Shown here in pieces: positions 17,997-26,390 of a stretch of 46,885 nt of DNA. Within the stretch, counting starts at the first letter, position 1, and each line of letters begins with the position of its first letter. The notes beneath the pieces were generated by a model. That model searched no databases. It was given only the letters and a program-made list of their open reading frames with translations, and was not told where the DNA came from. The position numbers were made by a program, and so were the translations under genes. This DNA comes from an uncultured Saccharofermentans sp. (GTDB taxonomy: Bacteria > Bacillota > Clostridia > Saccharofermentanales > Saccharofermentanaceae), in the NCBI GenBank assembly GCA_905234715.1, contig CAJOJI010000013.1, positions 1 through 46,885 on the forward strand, in the 5' to 3' direction.

Positions 17997-19457
17997 ATGC
18001 CAGTAATAAACATTAACAATTTAACATTCGGATACGACGGGTCTGAAAAGACTTTGTTTGACGACGTCACCATTACTCTCGACACCTCATGGAAGCTCGC
18101 TCTTGCTGGCCGCAACGGCAGAGGCAAGACCACTTTCTTCAAGCTCCTGAGAGGCGAACTTCCGCACGGCGGCACCATTACGGGCGTACCTGAGACGATA
18201 CTTTTCCCGATGGACGAACTCCCTGACAACGAAGACTGGAGAGTCAGAAAAGAATTGAATCTCATGGGCGCCGATCCCGACATCATGTGGCGTCCGATGG
18301 ATACCTTGTCGGGCGGTGAGAGGACCAAACTGATGCTCGCAAATCTCTTTGCATCTGACGGAATCTATCCGCTGATAGACGAGCCCACAAACCACCTGGA
18401 CAGACAGGGAAGAGAAGCTGTTGCAGATTACCTGTCGACCAAGGACGGCTTCATTCTTATATCGCACGACCGTGCGTTCCTTGACCGCTGTACTGACCAC
18501 ACACTCGTTATCTCCAAGACAGGTCTTGAACTTGTAGGAGCAACATATTCAGTGTGGTGGGAGAACAACGAGCAGCGCATGGAAAACGAGCGTGCAAGAA
18601 ACGACCAGCTCAAAAAAGAGATGAGCTCGATCGATGCCGCAATGAAGAAAAATGCGCAGTGGTCATCCAAAGCAGAAGGATACAAGAACAGGAGCAAGGC
18701 TCCGAGCAAAGTCGCGGAAGATCATTTCAGGAGAGCATACGAAGCGGAGAAGGCAAGAAAGCTGATGTCAGCTTCCAAAAATCTCGAGAGAAGAAACGAG
18801 CGCAAGCTTGAAGAAAAGCAGGGCCTTTTAAAGGATCTCGAGCGCTCTGAAAAACTCAAGATAACGGGCACGGAACATCACAATAAAACACCTGTGATCT
18901 TAAAGAACGTGACGCTGAAACGTTACGGCGAGCCAGTTGTTGAAGGCTTCGATCTCACGGTCGAGCGCGGCAACAAGATATCGCTTCAGGGCAGGAACGG
19001 ATGCGGCAAGAGCACGCTCATAAAGTATCTTGCAGGACAAGGTGATAACGAGGGAATCACTGCAGAAGGAGACGTCTATATTGCGCCCGGTCTTAAGATC
19101 TCTTATGTCGGCCAGGACACGTCTTCGCTTAATGGAACACTCTACGACATAGCTGCAGAACGCGGTGCCGACAAGACGATCTTTTCGACGATCCTGATAA
19201 AGATGGGATTTACAAAAGAGATGCTCTACAGGGATGTGTCGCAGCTGTCTTTAGGCCAGAAGAAGTTTGTTATGATCGCGCTCTCGCTGTGCGAACATGC
19301 CGACCTCTATCTGTGGGACGAGCCGCTCAATTACATTGACGTTTACATGCGTCAGGAGATCGAGCGTCTGGTTAAGGACAACAACGTCACGATGCTTTTT
19401 GTCGAACACGACCGCACGTTCGCGGAGTCGGTGTCTGACAGGGAAGTGAATATGTGA
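17997..19457 (+). CDS. ABC-F ribosomal protection protein, Lsa-like
   Basis: MPVININNLTFGYDGSEKTLFDDVTITLDTSWKLALAGRNGRGKTTFFKLLRG; two ATPase modules (LSGGERTK, LSLGQKKF), DEPTNHLD, no TM segments. Confidence 0.87.
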   Translation: MPVININNLTFGYDGSEKTLFDDVTITLDTSWKLALAGRNGRGKTTFFKLLRGELPHGGTITGVPETILFPMDELPDNEDWRVRKELNLMGADPDIMWRPMDTLSGGERTKLMLANLFASDGIYPLIDEPTNHLDRQGREAVADYLSTKDGFILISHDRAFLDRCTDHTLVISKTGLELVGATYSVWWENNEQRMENERARNDQLKKEMSSIDAAMKKNAQWSSKAEGYKNRSKAPSKVAEDHFRRAYEAEKARKLMSASKNLERRNERKLEEKQGLLKDLERSEKLKITGTEHHNKTPVILKNVTLKRYGEPVVEGFDLTVERGNKISLQGRNGCGKSTLIKYLAGQGDNEGITAEGDVYIAPGLKISYVGQDTSSLNGTLYDIAAERGADKTIFSTILIKMGFTKEMLYRDVSQLSLGQKKFVMIALSLCEHADLYLWDEPLNYIDVYMRQEIERLVKDNNVTMLFVEHDRTFAESVSDREVNM

Positions 19458-19458
19458 T

Positions 19459-20010
19459 CTAAGAATAGAAGCTCTCGGTGCAGGGATCGCGTTTGACGTA
19501 AGCAAAGAAACCTTTTCCGTCAAAGAGAACAGCAAGCTCGGTATTAGGTTCGATACGGAAATAGTTTACTAAACTGCTGTATGAGAACATGCCTTCCTTG
19601 CCGTCCATGATCCAGCCGCCCTCTGCTTTCTCGACGACTACATACTGCACGAGCGCGGTGTTGCATTCGAGCTCCCGAGGCAGAAGCATCTTCAGGTATT
19701 TTGAGTAGTGCGTTGCCTTCGCCTTTTTGTACTCACGGTCATCTAAGATGAAATAGAGTATGGGAAGAAATCCGCATGACAGGATGAGCATTGCGCATAA
19801 CGTTGCAGCAAAGGCTGTCGGGTGTGCGTTGACGGAGTCCGGGAACAAGAGCACCCATGCGACAAAAAGCAAAACAGTGACTGCAGGAAGAATGAGAGAC
19901 TTTCCGAGTGAAGCACGGTGTGTCTTCATCCCTTTGTAAGGCTCGAACATGACCAGTTCGGGATGCTCAAGAAGTATCTCGCGCTCTTCTGCAGTGACTT
20001 TACGTTTCAT
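19459..20010 (-). CDS. Hypothetical membrane protein
   Basis: 183 aa, two hydrophobic segments (LILPAVTVLLFVAWVLLF, ATLCAMLILSCGFLPILYFIL). Confidence 0.7.
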   Translation of the reverse strand: MKRKVTAEEREILLEHPELVMFEPYKGMKTHRASLGKSLILPAVTVLLFVAWVLLFPDSVNAHPTAFAATLCAMLILSCGFLPILYFILDDREYKKAKATHYSKYLKMLLPRELECNTALVQYVVVEKAEGGWIMDGKEGMFSYSSLVNYFRIEPNTELAVLFDGKGFFAYVKRDPCTESFYS

Positions 20011-20011
20011 C

Positions 20012-20557
20012 TCAGATGCCTTTGCAGAATGAGATAATCTCTTCTTTTCTGGGTTCGACGTCAGCTTTGTTCTCGACAGAAGTGAGACCTAAGCGGCCTT
20101 TGCATTCGATCTCAAGATGTCCGTAGAAGTGCTCGATGCTGCCAATGAGGCGCTCGCACTCGGGCATGTTGGGACCTGTTCTTAATGCGATCGCATAACC
20201 CTTTTTGCCGGGCTTGATGGTTGCGTGAGGCTCATGCGTGTTGCACCAGGGAGTTACCCTGTCGATGAAGGACTTGTACTGTCCCGGGATGTCTGCCCAG
20301 TATGAAGGAGCGACGGATACGATGACGTCTGCCTGATCGAACTCGTTCATGATGTCACAGATAACTGAAGCATCCGGCATTACGCATTTGGCGGTGGCGT
20401 GGCATGAGCGGCACCCTCTGCAGAAAGCGAATTTATAATCGTCGATGCAGATGCTCTTCGTGTCGTAACGCGAAGACAGTTCGGAGCAGACGGTCTTAAC
20501 TATCTCTGCGGTTGCGCCTGTTCTTACGGGACTGCAGTTGATCACGAGTGCTTTCAT
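20012..20557 (-). CDS. Flavodoxin-like NAD(P)H-dependent oxidoreductase
   Basis: MKALVINCSPVRTGATAEIVKTVCSEL...CRGCRSCHATAKC...ADVIVSVAPSYWADIPGQYKSFIDR. Confidence 0.88.
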   Translation of the reverse strand: MKALVINCSPVRTGATAEIVKTVCSELSSRYDTKSICIDDYKFAFCRGCRSCHATAKCVMPDASVICDIMNEFDQADVIVSVAPSYWADIPGQYKSFIDRVTPWCNTHEPHATIKPGKKGYAIALRTGPNMPECERLIGSIEHFYGHLEIECKGRLGLTSVENKADVEPRKEEIISFCKGI

Positions 20558-21051
20558 TCGTTGCCTCCTTCTTTACGGATATCCATGAAGATATCGACTT
20601 TGTTTCTGTGGAATTCCCTAAAGCCGCATTCCTGATATACGTGGAATGCGCGTTCGTTGGTGACATATACACCCAAGTGGATACGCTCAAGACCGAGGTC
20701 GTTGAAACCGTAGTCGATCATGCGGCGGAGGGCTTCCTTGCCGAAGCCTTTATTCTGCATGGAGCCGGTGATGGCGATTCCCCATTCGGCATCGTCGCCC
20801 TTGCGGTCGAAGAACTCGGCGTTGCCGATAAACTTTCCGGTGGATCTTTCGATCATGGAAAACATGGTCGCATCATTATCGATCTTATCGCGCATGTACT
20901 TTTCTTCTTCTTCGAGAGTGTAAGGCTCGCGTCTGGGACCAATGTGTTTTGCGACATTCTCGATGTCATTGACCATCACGAGATAGTCAGGGATCAAGTC
21001 CATTGTGGGCTTAACAAAATCGATTCTTTCTGATTCAAATACCTTTTCCAT
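20554..21051 (-). CDS. GNAT-family N-acetyltransferase (RimJ/RimL-like)
   Basis: ERIDFVKPTMDLIPDY, GNAEFFDRKGDDAEWGIAITGSMQNKGFGKEALRRMIDYGFNDLGLERIHLGVYVTNERAFHVYQECGF. Confidence 0.9.
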   Translation of the reverse strand: MEKVFESERIDFVKPTMDLIPDYLVMVNDIENVAKHIGPRREPYTLEEEEKYMRDKIDNDATMFSMIERSTGKFIGNAEFFDRKGDDAEWGIAITGSMQNKGFGKEALRRMIDYGFNDLGLERIHLGVYVTNERAFHVYQECGFREFHRNKVDIFMDIRKEGGNE

Positions 21052-21166
21052 AATTGGCCATTATACCAATACATGAATAATTATTGTTTTAAATAATTTA
21101 ATAGAGCCGTGATTTGTGTGTAATACAAAGCGTTTAGAATGTTAATTGGTAGAATTCTGAATCCGG

Positions 21167-23464
21167 GTGAGGTTTACCGTGCTGTCGAGATACGTCTATG
21201 CAGGCATATTTTTATTTCTGATAATCGCGCTTGTTGTTTGCGCGGTTAATGCCAGACGTCATCACAAGGAACTCGGCAAAGCTGTTTCAAATCTCGATCT
21301 GGCTTTTATACCTCCGATCCTCGGCAATGCCATCATCGTTATCGCAACAAGAAAGTGGCTGGCACTTGTAGGCTGCTACATCTACTTCATCGGAATGAAT
21401 CTTGTTATCTATGAGATGGTTAAGTTTACGGAAGTATACTGCAAAGGCACCGGCCAGGAGGGCAGAAAGGCTCCCAGATGGATAAAGTGGCTGCTCCTTG
21501 CTGATGCCGTTCAGCTTTTGGTCAACATATTTACAAAGCATGCATTTGATATCGAGTGGATCGTATATGAGGGCAAGATATTCTATGTTTTAAAGCCTCT
21601 TGCCGGACAGTATATCCACAGGCTGATCGACTACGGAATCTTCATTGCAGTCATCGGTATATATGCATTCATGACTTTCCGTGCATCACGTTTTATCAGG
21701 GAAAGATATTCAATTATCTTCATCACGATGGTTTCCGTAGGCGTATGGGAATCGTATTATATCTTCTCAAAGAACCCGATAGACCGTTCCATGATCGGTT
21801 TCGGAACATTCGGAATCCTCGCTTATTACTTCGCGATTCACTACAGACCGTTGAGACTTTTGGATAAGATGCTTTCCGGCATCGTATCGAACGGTAAGGA
21901 TGCATGCTTTATCTTCTCGCCGAGAGGAAGATGCATCTGGATCAACAAGGCTGCAGGTCTTCTCGTAGGTCTTTCGGAAGAGAACTGCGAGAAAGCTCCT
22001 GATGCTCTTGCATATCTGTTTAACACCAAACTCAGAAGAGGCAACTGGACCGAGCAGCACATGACCGGTGCAGGTGACAGCATTAAGTATTACCTTTTCG
22101 AGAACAAGGACGTACTTAACGAGACGGGAAAGACGACCGGATATTATCTGAAGGTCAGCGATATCACGAAGGAACAGTTAAAGATCAGGAAGGAACTCTT
22201 CGAAGCCACACACGACAGACTTACCGGTCTTTATACAAAGGATCACCTGTTTAAGCTCATTAAGCAGACGGTAAATGTCCACAAGGATACTGATTACATG
22301 ATCCTTTACATCAACATCAACAGCTTCAAGGTCGTAAACGATATCTTCGGCAACGATTTCGGCGATTATGCGATCAAGTGTTTTACCGATAAGATGAAGG
22401 AAACATTCTCAAAGAAGTGTCTCCTCGGAAGGATCAGCGGCGCGAACTTCGGCGTTCTCGTACCGAAGGATGAATTCGATCCGGAAGTTATTGAGAATGA
22501 ACTTGCGCTGATCAAGATCGAGCTTGATTCCGCCACATATCCTATCACTTCACAGATCGGTGCATACGAAGTCAACCACGAAGACGGTGATACATCCACC
22601 ATGTTCGCCAATGCGCGTATCGCGCTTACAACTATCGAGAACGACGATTCTGTTCATATCGCTTACTACGATGACAAGCTCAGAAACGAGATCTTGTGGA
22701 ACCAGGAGATCACGGCGCAGCTTGCAGACGCGATTAAGAACCGCGACCTAAGACCGTACCTGCAGCCCATCGCAGACAGCGACGGAAACATAGTAGGATG
22801 CGAAGCTCTTGTACGCTGGATCCACAAGGATCACGGATTCCTCGCGCCTTTCAAGTTCATTCCCTCGCTTGAGAAGAACGGCCTCATCGTTGAAGTAGAT
22901 AAGTACATGTGGCGCTGCGCATGCGAGATACTTTCCGAATGGAAGAAGCGCGGATGGAACATATTCGTATCCGTAAACATCTCGCCCAAGGATTTCTACT
23001 ATCTCGACGTACCGCAGTATATCAAGGAACTCGTCGATGAATATGGACTTGACCCCAGGCAGCTCCGCGTTGAGATAACGGAGAGCGTAATGGTCAATGA
23101 TGCGGATAAAATAGTCTCCATCATGCAGGAGTTCCGTGATTACGGCTTCATCGTTGAGATGGATGACTTCGGAAGCGGATATTCTTCTCTCAACATGCTT
23201 AAGTCACTTCCTGTCGACGTTCTCAAGATCGACATGAATTTCCTGGGCAAGACCGACGACGAGCAGAAGGCCGACACCATTGTTAAGAACGTTATCAATC
23301 TTGCGATGGATCTCGGTATTACATCGCTTACCGAAGGCGTTGAGACACAGGGACAGTACGGAGTTCTTGCAGACATGGGCTGCAAGCTCTTCCAGGGTTA
23401 TTACTTCTCAAAGCCCATCCCTACGGATGAGTTCGAAGAACTGGTTATTGTTAAGAGAAAGTAA
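21167..23464 (+). CDS. Membrane GGDEF-EAL protein with degenerate GGDEF and intact-looking EAL
   Basis: N-terminal multi-TM region; GGDEF position reads RISGANFGVLV; EAL motifs GCEALVRWIHKDHGFLAP, VEITESVM, EMDDFGSGYSSLNMLKSLPVDVLKID. Confidence 0.9.
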   Translation: MRFTVLSRYVYAGIFLFLIIALVVCAVNARRHHKELGKAVSNLDLAFIPPILGNAIIVIATRKWLALVGCYIYFIGMNLVIYEMVKFTEVYCKGTGQEGRKAPRWIKWLLLADAVQLLVNIFTKHAFDIEWIVYEGKIFYVLKPLAGQYIHRLIDYGIFIAVIGIYAFMTFRASRFIRERYSIIFITMVSVGVWESYYIFSKNPIDRSMIGFGTFGILAYYFAIHYRPLRLLDKMLSGIVSNGKDACFIFSPRGRCIWINKAAGLLVGLSEENCEKAPDALAYLFNTKLRRGNWTEQHMTGAGDSIKYYLFENKDVLNETGKTTGYYLKVSDITKEQLKIRKELFEATHDRLTGLYTKDHLFKLIKQTVNVHKDTDYMILYININSFKVVNDIFGNDFGDYAIKCFTDKMKETFSKKCLLGRISGANFGVLVPKDEFDPEVIENELALIKIELDSATYPITSQIGAYEVNHEDGDTSTMFANARIALTTIENDDSVHIAYYDDKLRNEILWNQEITAQLADAIKNRDLRPYLQPIADSDGNIVGCEALVRWIHKDHGFLAPFKFIPSLEKNGLIVEVDKYMWRCACEILSEWKKRGWNIFVSVNISPKDFYYLDVPQYIKELVDEYGLDPRQLRVEITESVMVNDADKIVSIMQEFRDYGFIVEMDDFGSGYSSLNMLKSLPVDVLKIDMNFLGKTDDEQKADTIVKNVINLAMDLGITSLTEGVETQGQYGVLADMGCKLFQGYYFSKPIPTDEFEELVIVKRK

Positions 23465-23619
23465 GTTTACTCCAATATTCTTCTGACAGAATCCTTGGCC
23501 TTATTCATAAACGCACGCACCAACCTCGTTTTGACAACAAGATCTACAAGCCAATTTTATCACCGTACGGCAGGAGTTTAATGTTTTAGATAAATAATAT
23601 AAATATATAAGGCGAGGGA

Positions 23620-23991
23620 TTACAGGGAAGATATGCTGTAACCACTTGTCTTTAAAGCATTCAGCGCCTTATCGAAGTTTTCTTCCTTAACGAAGATATA
23701 GTCGGTGTTATATGTCGACACCGCGAAAATGCCGATCTTGTTTTCGGCAAGGATGGAAGATATCTTTGAAAGTATCCCGATAAGCGAGAAATCTAGCACG
23801 CCTTCAATGCGGAAGCCCTTCCAGCCGTCATCTCTGACGGTGGTATTGCCGGGCACGTCTTCACATTTGCAGACAAGGGATATCTCCTCGTCTGTCTTAG
23901 CGGCGAAATAAAAATCCTTGTCCGCCGGCATTGTGTCGGCGGACAAGAGCTTACAAACGGTAAATCTGTAGGGAAGTGCCTTAAGTTCCAT
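23620..23991 (-). CDS. ACT-domain-containing protein
   Basis: KGFRIEGVLDFSLIGILSKISSILAENKIGIFAVSTYNTDYIFVKEENFDKALNAL. Confidence 0.8.
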   Translation of the reverse strand: MELKALPYRFTVCKLLSADTMPADKDFYFAAKTDEEISLVCKCEDVPGNTTVRDDGWKGFRIEGVLDFSLIGILSKISSILAENKIGIFAVSTYNTDYIFVKEENFDKALNALKTSGYSISSL

Positions 23992-24134
23992 AAATGTTAC
24001 TGGGGAAGGTCCATGTTAACGGTCTCGCCGTTCTTTTTATCCTCCTATAAGAAAAGTAAAGTCTGTAAAATCGATTATAACAAAAAAACATGGTAGAATT
24101 ACCGTTGAATTCATATCGGAACCATGGAGTTTAC

Positions 24135-24608
24135 ATGAAAAGACTGACAGCACTGACATTAACGGCAGCCATTATCTTTACAATGACGGCATGCGGAAAC
24201 AAGCCCGAACCTTCAGCTGAAGATCCGGTTGCAGTAACAACGGTTAATGAGACGACAGAGGCTGAGACTGTCCCTGAGACTTCCATTGAAGAAACTATGG
24301 ACCCCGTTGAGACTCCTGACTGGGCAGGCGCCTGGCAGGCAACCGATACGGAAGAACATTTCGAGATCACCGACGTTACAGATGAGGGATTCAAGCTGAC
24401 ATTCTGGCATTTCGAGGAAGGCCAGATCGAAGAGTTCATATACAAGATGGAATTCGACAACCACGAAAAGACAATAGCTTCCGAGATCGGCACAGCCAAA
24501 GATCACGGCGGCTGGGAATATACATTTACTTTCAAGGGCGACACGATCCTGGTGCAGTCCAAACTCCCTGACCAGATCTTCAAGAGAGCAGAACCAGAGG
24601 TTGTCTAA
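24135..24608 (+). CDS. Putative lipoprotein
   Basis: MKRLTALTLTAAIIFTMTACGN lipobox-like signal. ATG at 24135 is a better start than the track's 24090. Confidence 0.75.
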   Translation: MKRLTALTLTAAIIFTMTACGNKPEPSAEDPVAVTTVNETTEAETVPETSIEETMDPVETPDWAGAWQATDTEEHFEITDVTDEGFKLTFWHFEEGQIEEFIYKMEFDNHEKTIASEIGTAKDHGGWEYTFTFKGDTILVQSKLPDQIFKRAEPEVV

Positions 24609-26248
24609 TGCCATTAGATCCTGAAAAAGTTGTAAGACCTAAGCGCAGGAAGCACTACGGCAGAGCCCGTTACTTTATTCTTGTCCTGATAATCCTGCTT
24701 CAGTTTGCGGCGATGACATATGTCTGCAGAGACAAGGCAGAATATCACATCGACGAGATATACAGTTATCTCCTTTCAAACAGCTATGACACCGACCGTA
24801 TCGCTCACGACGAATCCAAGTGGGACCAGTGGGTGTCAGGTGATGAGTTTAAAGATTTCGTCACGGTTCAGCAGGGCGAGGGCTTTTCTTATGACAAAGT
24901 CTATTTCAATAACTCTCTTGACTGCCATCCGCCGCTTTACTATTGGGCGGTACACACAGTCTGCTCGTTCTTCCCGGAACATTTCAACATGTGGTTTGGT
25001 CTTGTTTTAAATCTGATATTCCTTGCGGGAGCTGATATCTTTATCTATCAGATCTCCAGAAAACTCATAGCCTCCAAGCATCTTCAGTTCCTTCCGGTGA
25101 TAATTTACGGCTTCTCGCCTATCGCTGTAGAGACGGTGACATTCATCAGGATGTACATGCTGCTTACGATGCTCGCGATGATCTTCTGCTACCTGATTAT
25201 CAGCATGATCAAAGAAGGCGTTACCAAGACGAAGCTGGCATTCACGTGGATAGCGATCTATCTCGGAGGAATGACGCAGTACTATGCTCTGGTTCTCTGC
25301 TTTTGGGGAGTGCTGTTTTTCGAGATCTATCTGCTTGCGAACAAGAAGATAAAGGAATTCTTCATAAACGGCATCGCATCACTTGCAAGCGTTGCACTGG
25401 TCTATTTCTCGTTCCCTTATATCCTCACGCAGGCATTCGGTTCCGACACGAACAACATCGGAAACGAAGTATCGGGAAATCTTTTCAACATCAAGCTGCA
25501 CTTAAGACAGGCAAGAGATCTCATGGAAACGTTTTTCGACCACACGGGATATGAGAACTTAGGAAACATCGCATGTATCGTTGTTGCCGCAGCAGTCTTA
25601 TTCTTTTTCGTATGGAAACTGATCTGGAAAAAGAAGGAAGCATTCAGGCAGACAACTGAAGCCTGGTGGATCTTCGGTGTATTCACCATGACGTTCCTTT
25701 CAGTCTCATTCATCGGCGGAGAGTATGTCTACCTCAGATATATCTATTTTGTAGTGCCGCTCGTATATCTACTTGTCGGTTATGCGTTCGACAGATATAC
25801 GAATCTTGGCGTTCTGCAGAAGATAATCGCAGGTGCACTGACCATTTTTACTCTCTCAATGTTTGTCTACGGCGCGGTCAAAAAGGAGTCTCCTTATCTG
25901 TTCAGGGATATGGCTGAAAGCAATGCGGTCTTAAGTGAATATTCAGATCTGAAGCTCATCGTGATCGGCTCTGAAAGCGAAAGAGCTACCTCCGTTCCCA
26001 CGGGAAACATAACGAAGATAATGCTGTTCGACGAAGTTTATCTTTGCACCAAAGAGAGCATTAAGAAGGCCGGTACATTCGAAGAGTGCCTGAATAACGA
26101 AGAGCAGTTCGTAGTATTCATCGGAACATCCGATTACTGGCTGGACGGCCGCCTGACGATACTCGAACAGGTCAACGTGACGAACAAGGACCTTGTCATC
26201 GGTTTCGTCGTCGGGTTCTTGATCTACCTGGTTAAGAAAAGAACATAA
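24608..26248 (+). CDS. Multi-pass membrane glycosyltransferase (GT39/ArnT-like)
   Basis: 546 aa, many TM segments, YHIDEIYSYLLSNSYD acidic motif in the first loop, DCHPPLYYWAVH. Overlaps the upstream stop (TAATG). Confidence 0.75.
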   Translation: MPLDPEKVVRPKRRKHYGRARYFILVLIILLQFAAMTYVCRDKAEYHIDEIYSYLLSNSYDTDRIAHDESKWDQWVSGDEFKDFVTVQQGEGFSYDKVYFNNSLDCHPPLYYWAVHTVCSFFPEHFNMWFGLVLNLIFLAGADIFIYQISRKLIASKHLQFLPVIIYGFSPIAVETVTFIRMYMLLTMLAMIFCYLIISMIKEGVTKTKLAFTWIAIYLGGMTQYYALVLCFWGVLFFEIYLLANKKIKEFFINGIASLASVALVYFSFPYILTQAFGSDTNNIGNEVSGNLFNIKLHLRQARDLMETFFDHTGYENLGNIACIVVAAAVLFFFVWKLIWKKKEAFRQTTEAWWIFGVFTMTFLSVSFIGGEYVYLRYIYFVVPLVYLLVGYAFDRYTNLGVLQKIIAGALTIFTLSMFVYGAVKKESPYLFRDMAESNAVLSEYSDLKLIVIGSESERATSVPTGNITKIMLFDEVYLCTKESIKKAGTFEECLNNEEQFVVFIGTSDYWLDGRLTILEQVNVTNKDLVIGFVVGFLIYLVKKRT

Positions 26249-26263
26249 CGAATTAAACTTTCC

Positions 26264-26376
26264 CTTGAAAAATATTGAATAAAACGATCCAGATTAAACA
26301 AGGAATTATTCAAAACCGGATGATATTGAATAATTCCTTGAATTATAAATGGCTATTTCTTCAAATATTTTTCAAG
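26264..26376. repeat. Nested inverted repeats between convergent genes
   Basis: Outer arms CTTGAAAAATATTGAA (26264-26279) / TTCAAATATTTTTCAAG (26360-26376); inner arms CAAGGAATTATTCAA (26299-26313) / TTGAATAATTCCTTG (26326-26340). Confidence 0.85.
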
Positions 26377-26390
26377 CCGTTTTTGTAATG

